Below, piece after piece: positions 61,455 to 64,000 of a DNA stretch of 64,000 nucleotides. Each line of letters begins with the position of its first letter. The stretch's first letter is position 1. A model generated the notes under the pieces. It was given only the letters and a program-made list of their open reading frames with translations, was not told the DNA's origin and did not search any database. Source of the stretch: Blautia wexlerae DSM 19850. GTDB taxonomy: Bacteria > Bacillota > Clostridia > Lachnospirales > Lachnospiraceae. The DNA lies in the NCBI RefSeq assembly GCF_025148125.1, contig NZ_CP102267.1, positions 847,001-911,000 of the forward strand. The letters are read 5' to 3'. The translations under genes and the position numbers were made by a program.

Positions 61455-62690
61455 ATGGAAAATATATATGGCTTTGCAGAACAATTATCTATAAAGAAGA
61501 GAATAGATAATAAGATAGTGATAAGTGGTTTAAATAATGGCAATTGGGTGCTAAGTCAAATTGAATCTATAGTCTTGCAGGAGTTTAATGGCGGTAGAGA
61601 TTTAGAGGAGATTCTAGCAATACTCCCGGGCAGGGAAGTGAGCATTATAAAAATTTACGAGAATTTTATTGATAAAGGAATTTTAGTTAAGAACTCTGCT
61701 AGAAAAATTGATTTGTCAGCTAAATGGACTTTGGATGAAGTGTTTTTTGAATTGACAAAACAATGCAATTTAAGATGTCATCACTGTTATATACCAAAGG
61801 AGATTGAGAAAAAGGAGCTAGGATTAGAAAAGTGGTTTCAGATTGTTGATTCCTGTAAAGATTTAGGAGTAGGTTTAATAAAATTAACTGGTGGAGAAGC
61901 AATGCTGCATCCCCATTTTTGGGATATAGTTAAATATATTAATAAAAATGGGATATCAATGCGTTTATATACGAATGGTTCTTGCTTGAATAAAAAAACA
62001 GTGGAGAATTTGAAAACAGTGGGAATTTCAGAGATTCAGATTAGTTTAGATGGTGGAACTGAAGAAACGCATGATACATTTCGCAATGCTCCTGGTAATT
62101 ATAAACATATTTTAAGAACACTTCCTATTTTGAGCCGATTTGAAATAAGAGTGATTTTATCATTTACAGTAACAGATTACAATGTAAACGAAATTAATCT
62201 CTTTATACGAGAAGCAAGGCAGTTTCCTAATGTGAAAATTGTAATTAGTCCATATATTAACTATCATCAGACTTATCAAGGAGATAGATTTGTAGATGTT
62301 AGCGAAGAAACAGTAGAAAAGCTAAAAGAATGTTTTGAGGATAATAAGAATATTTGGTCAGATAAAATCAAATATTCTTTGTCATTTTCCAATCGTTTTA
62401 TAGGTTATTGTGGGTTTGGAATTTATAGTTTATACATAGATTCTTTTGGTAAGATTATTTTATGCCCATTATTGGGAAATATACAACTTGGAACTATAAC
62501 GGATGGAATAGAAAATATCTGGGAAAATAGTAAAATATTAATGGAATATAGAAGTCATACAATAGCAGATATAGAAAAGTGTAATACTTGTAAAAATGTA
62601 AATGTATGTAAAGGCGGTTGTAGGGCAAGGGCATATTTTATTAATGGTTCGATACTGGCTTGTGATCCGGTCAGTTGCAAAATGTATTAG
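61455..62690 (+). CDS. Radical SAM/SPASM enzyme 2 of locus D
   Basis: 411 aa; ATG 61455 with GAAGCGGAGAG upstream. Small PqqD-like N-terminal domain (residues 1-90), then TKQCNLRCHHCYIPK near 105, KLTGGEAML and SLDGGTEETHD. SPASM: YCGFGIYSLYIDSFG, ILCPLLG, CNTCKNVNVCKGGCRARAY and ACDPVSC. Distinct from enzyme 1 in sequence, so probably acts on a different residue or step. Ends 8 bases before the next gene. Confidence 0.9.
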   Translation: MENIYGFAEQLSIKKRIDNKIVISGLNNGNWVLSQIESIVLQEFNGGRDLEEILAILPGREVSIIKIYENFIDKGILVKNSARKIDLSAKWTLDEVFFELTKQCNLRCHHCYIPKEIEKKELGLEKWFQIVDSCKDLGVGLIKLTGGEAMLHPHFWDIVKYINKNGISMRLYTNGSCLNKKTVENLKTVGISEIQISLDGGTEETHDTFRNAPGNYKHILRTLPILSRFEIRVILSFTVTDYNVNEINLFIREARQFPNVKIVISPYINYHQTYQGDRFVDVSEETVEKLKECFEDNKNIWSDKIKYSLSFSNRFIGYCGFGIYSLYIDSFGKIILCPLLGNIQLGTITDGIENIWENSKILMEYRSHTIADIEKCNTCKNVNVCKGGCRARAYFINGSILACDPVSCKMY

Positions 62691-62698
62691 GAGTTAGA

Positions 62699-63991
62699 AT
62701 GAAGGTTGAAAAAGTCTTATTGATTAATTGTACATTGGATAAGCATAGTAGGGCTAAGATTCATAATGTAGTATCATCACCCAATTTAGGTCTGCTATCA
62801 ATTGCGGGTGTACTGATAATGCATGGATATGATGTGAAAATATTAGATTTTTTTGCTGATCCAATAAAGAAAGAGCAATATAAGAAAATATTAGAAGAAT
62901 TTAATCCAGATGTGATTGGATATTCTGTATATACAAGAACTGTTCCGTTTTTAAGAAGGATGGTTGAGCTAAACAAAAAGATAGGGTATGAGGGAATTAC
63001 AGTGGTTGGAGGACCACATCCATCATTTAATGAAAGAGAAATGCTTGATGATATAGGAGCAGATTTTGTTATTAAGGGGGAGGGTGAGTTTACATTTTTA
63101 AAACTCCTTGAAAGCTTAAAATATCCTGTACAATATCCAATCAGTAGAGTAAAAGGAATTAGTTATAGGATTAAAAATGATATATACATATCAGAAAAAA
63201 TAGAATATATAGAAAATCTTGATGCATTACCGTTACAAGCAATTGGAATTATTGACCCAGAGAAGTATTCAACAGCATTTACACTGATTACAAGCAGGGG
63301 ATGTCCTGGAAATTGTGTTTATTGTGCATCTAGAGCGTTGTCTGGAAATAAATATCGAATGCGTTCCGCAGAGAATATTATCTGTGAAATTTATTTTCTG
63401 AGTGAAAAGCTGAATTCCAGAAAGTTTTTAATTTTAGATGATACATTTACGGCTAATAAGGAAAGATTAGAATATTTTTGCTTATTACTCTCTAAGTATA
63501 ACGAAAAGTATGCATTTAGAATTGAGTCGCGCGTGGATGCTGTTAGAGAAAAAGATATAGATGCATTGAAGAAGGTAGGGTGTGAAGTTATTCACTTTGG
63601 AGTGGAAAGTGGTTCACAAGAGATAATTAAAAAGATTGGAAAGAATATTAATTTATCTTGGGCAAAGGAAATAATGTGTTATGCGAATAAGCAAAATATA
63701 CATGTAGTTGCGAGTTTTATAATTGGTCATTTCTGTGATACAGAACGCACAATTCAAGAAACGATTAGTTTAATGGAAATATTAAGAAATTCTGGAATAG
63801 AGGTTTCGGTTGCTGGATGCGTACCATTTCCGGGAACGCCTTTATATGAGCATAAGGATAAACTGGGAATTTCTATACACGCACATTCATGGCAAGAATA
63901 TGATTTTAGTAATATGATTATTAGTACCTCTTATTTAAGCCAAGAACAATTAAGGGAGTTACTGTTTAGTGCTGTGACGAAGATATCTTGA
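62699..63991 (+). CDS. Cobalamin-binding radical SAM enzyme 2 of locus D
   Basis: 430 aa from ATG 62699 behind TTAGGAG; a longer frame overlaps the previous gene. B12-binding region SSPNLGLLSIAGVLIMHGYDVKILDFF and VVGGPHPSFNE; radical SAM cluster CPGNCVYC near residue 203; LILDDTFTANKERL, FGVESGSQEIIKKIG. Clearly paralogous to the enzyme at 58604 (shared TSRGCPG, CAS-ALSG, DDTFTAN). Last gene before the edge; the locus probably continues with transport genes. Confidence 0.9.
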   Translation: MKVEKVLLINCTLDKHSRAKIHNVVSSPNLGLLSIAGVLIMHGYDVKILDFFADPIKKEQYKKILEEFNPDVIGYSVYTRTVPFLRRMVELNKKIGYEGITVVGGPHPSFNEREMLDDIGADFVIKGEGEFTFLKLLESLKYPVQYPISRVKGISYRIKNDIYISEKIEYIENLDALPLQAIGIIDPEKYSTAFTLITSRGCPGNCVYCASRALSGNKYRMRSAENIICEIYFLSEKLNSRKFLILDDTFTANKERLEYFCLLLSKYNEKYAFRIESRVDAVREKDIDALKKVGCEVIHFGVESGSQEIIKKIGKNINLSWAKEIMCYANKQNIHVVASFIIGHFCDTERTIQETISLMEILRNSGIEVSVAGCVPFPGTPLYEHKDKLGISIHAHSWQEYDFSNMIISTSYLSQEQLRELLFSAVTKIS

Positions 63992-64000
63992 TATATTTAG

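Noticed and set aside
1..64000. tRNA, rRNA, integrase, relaxase or attachment sites
   Set aside because: I looked for cloverleaf-like genes, tyrosine/serine recombinase motifs and MobA/relaxase His motifs and saw none; these parts of the element must lie outside.

Overview
The window is a low-GC Firmicute sequence, most likely from a gut Lachnospiraceae relative (Blautia/Dorea/Ruminococcus type). This rests on gene style, AGGAGG ribosome sites and the gene content of the transfer genes, not on a database match. It is the interior of a large integrative conjugative element (ICE) into which several peptide natural-product (RiPP) loci have been placed. No integrase, relaxase, tRNA or CRISPR array is visible, so both element ends lie outside the window.

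The ICE backbone is on the minus strand and somewhat richer in GC. It is read right to left in three blocks. Block 1 (57641-52241): DUF5697-like and DUF6100-like proteins, a replication-relaxation-like winged-helix protein, VirD4/TraG coupling ATPase and an S1-domain protein. Block 2 (31810-17062): pilin-like and VirB6/TrbL-like membrane proteins, a lysozyme plus C39-like cell-wall enzyme, a PrgI-VirB4 fusion ATPase, a large SpaA/VaFE surface adhesin, small proteins, a zinc-ribbon protein, a sigma-70-like factor and two unknowns. Block 3 (5375-1): SSB, a membrane protein, a MoxR/CobS-like AAA ATPase, an XRE regulator and a VWA protein cut by the window edge. Each block begins with a long leader containing a terminator-like hairpin. 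Blocks 1 and 2 also share a 41-nt upstream element.

The cargo is AT-rich, mostly on the plus strand, and sits upstream of each backbone block. Locus A (6380-16784): response regulator, immunity-type ABC transporter, 35-aa three-Cys precursor, radical SAM/SPASM maturase, ABC exporter and histidine kinase, broken up by an IS1182-family, an IS5-family and an IS630-family element. Locus B (32336-39949): subtilisin-like protease, two radical SAM/SPASM enzymes, an IS110 element, a 47-aa three-Cys peptide and an FtsX-type permease. Locus C (40698-51560): a complete type II lantibiotic system (two-component system, LanFEG-type transporter, precursor with a CTxTxEC lipid II-binding-type ring, LanM, LanT with C39 protease, secreted DUF6973-like protein), flanked by a ~350-bp direct repeat of an ICE gene end. 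Locus D (58114 to the right edge): 46-aa precursor, PqqD-like recognition protein, two cobalamin-binding radical SAM enzymes, two SPASM radical SAM enzymes and a 59-aa unknown. Locus D is the best candidate for an undescribed modification pathway.
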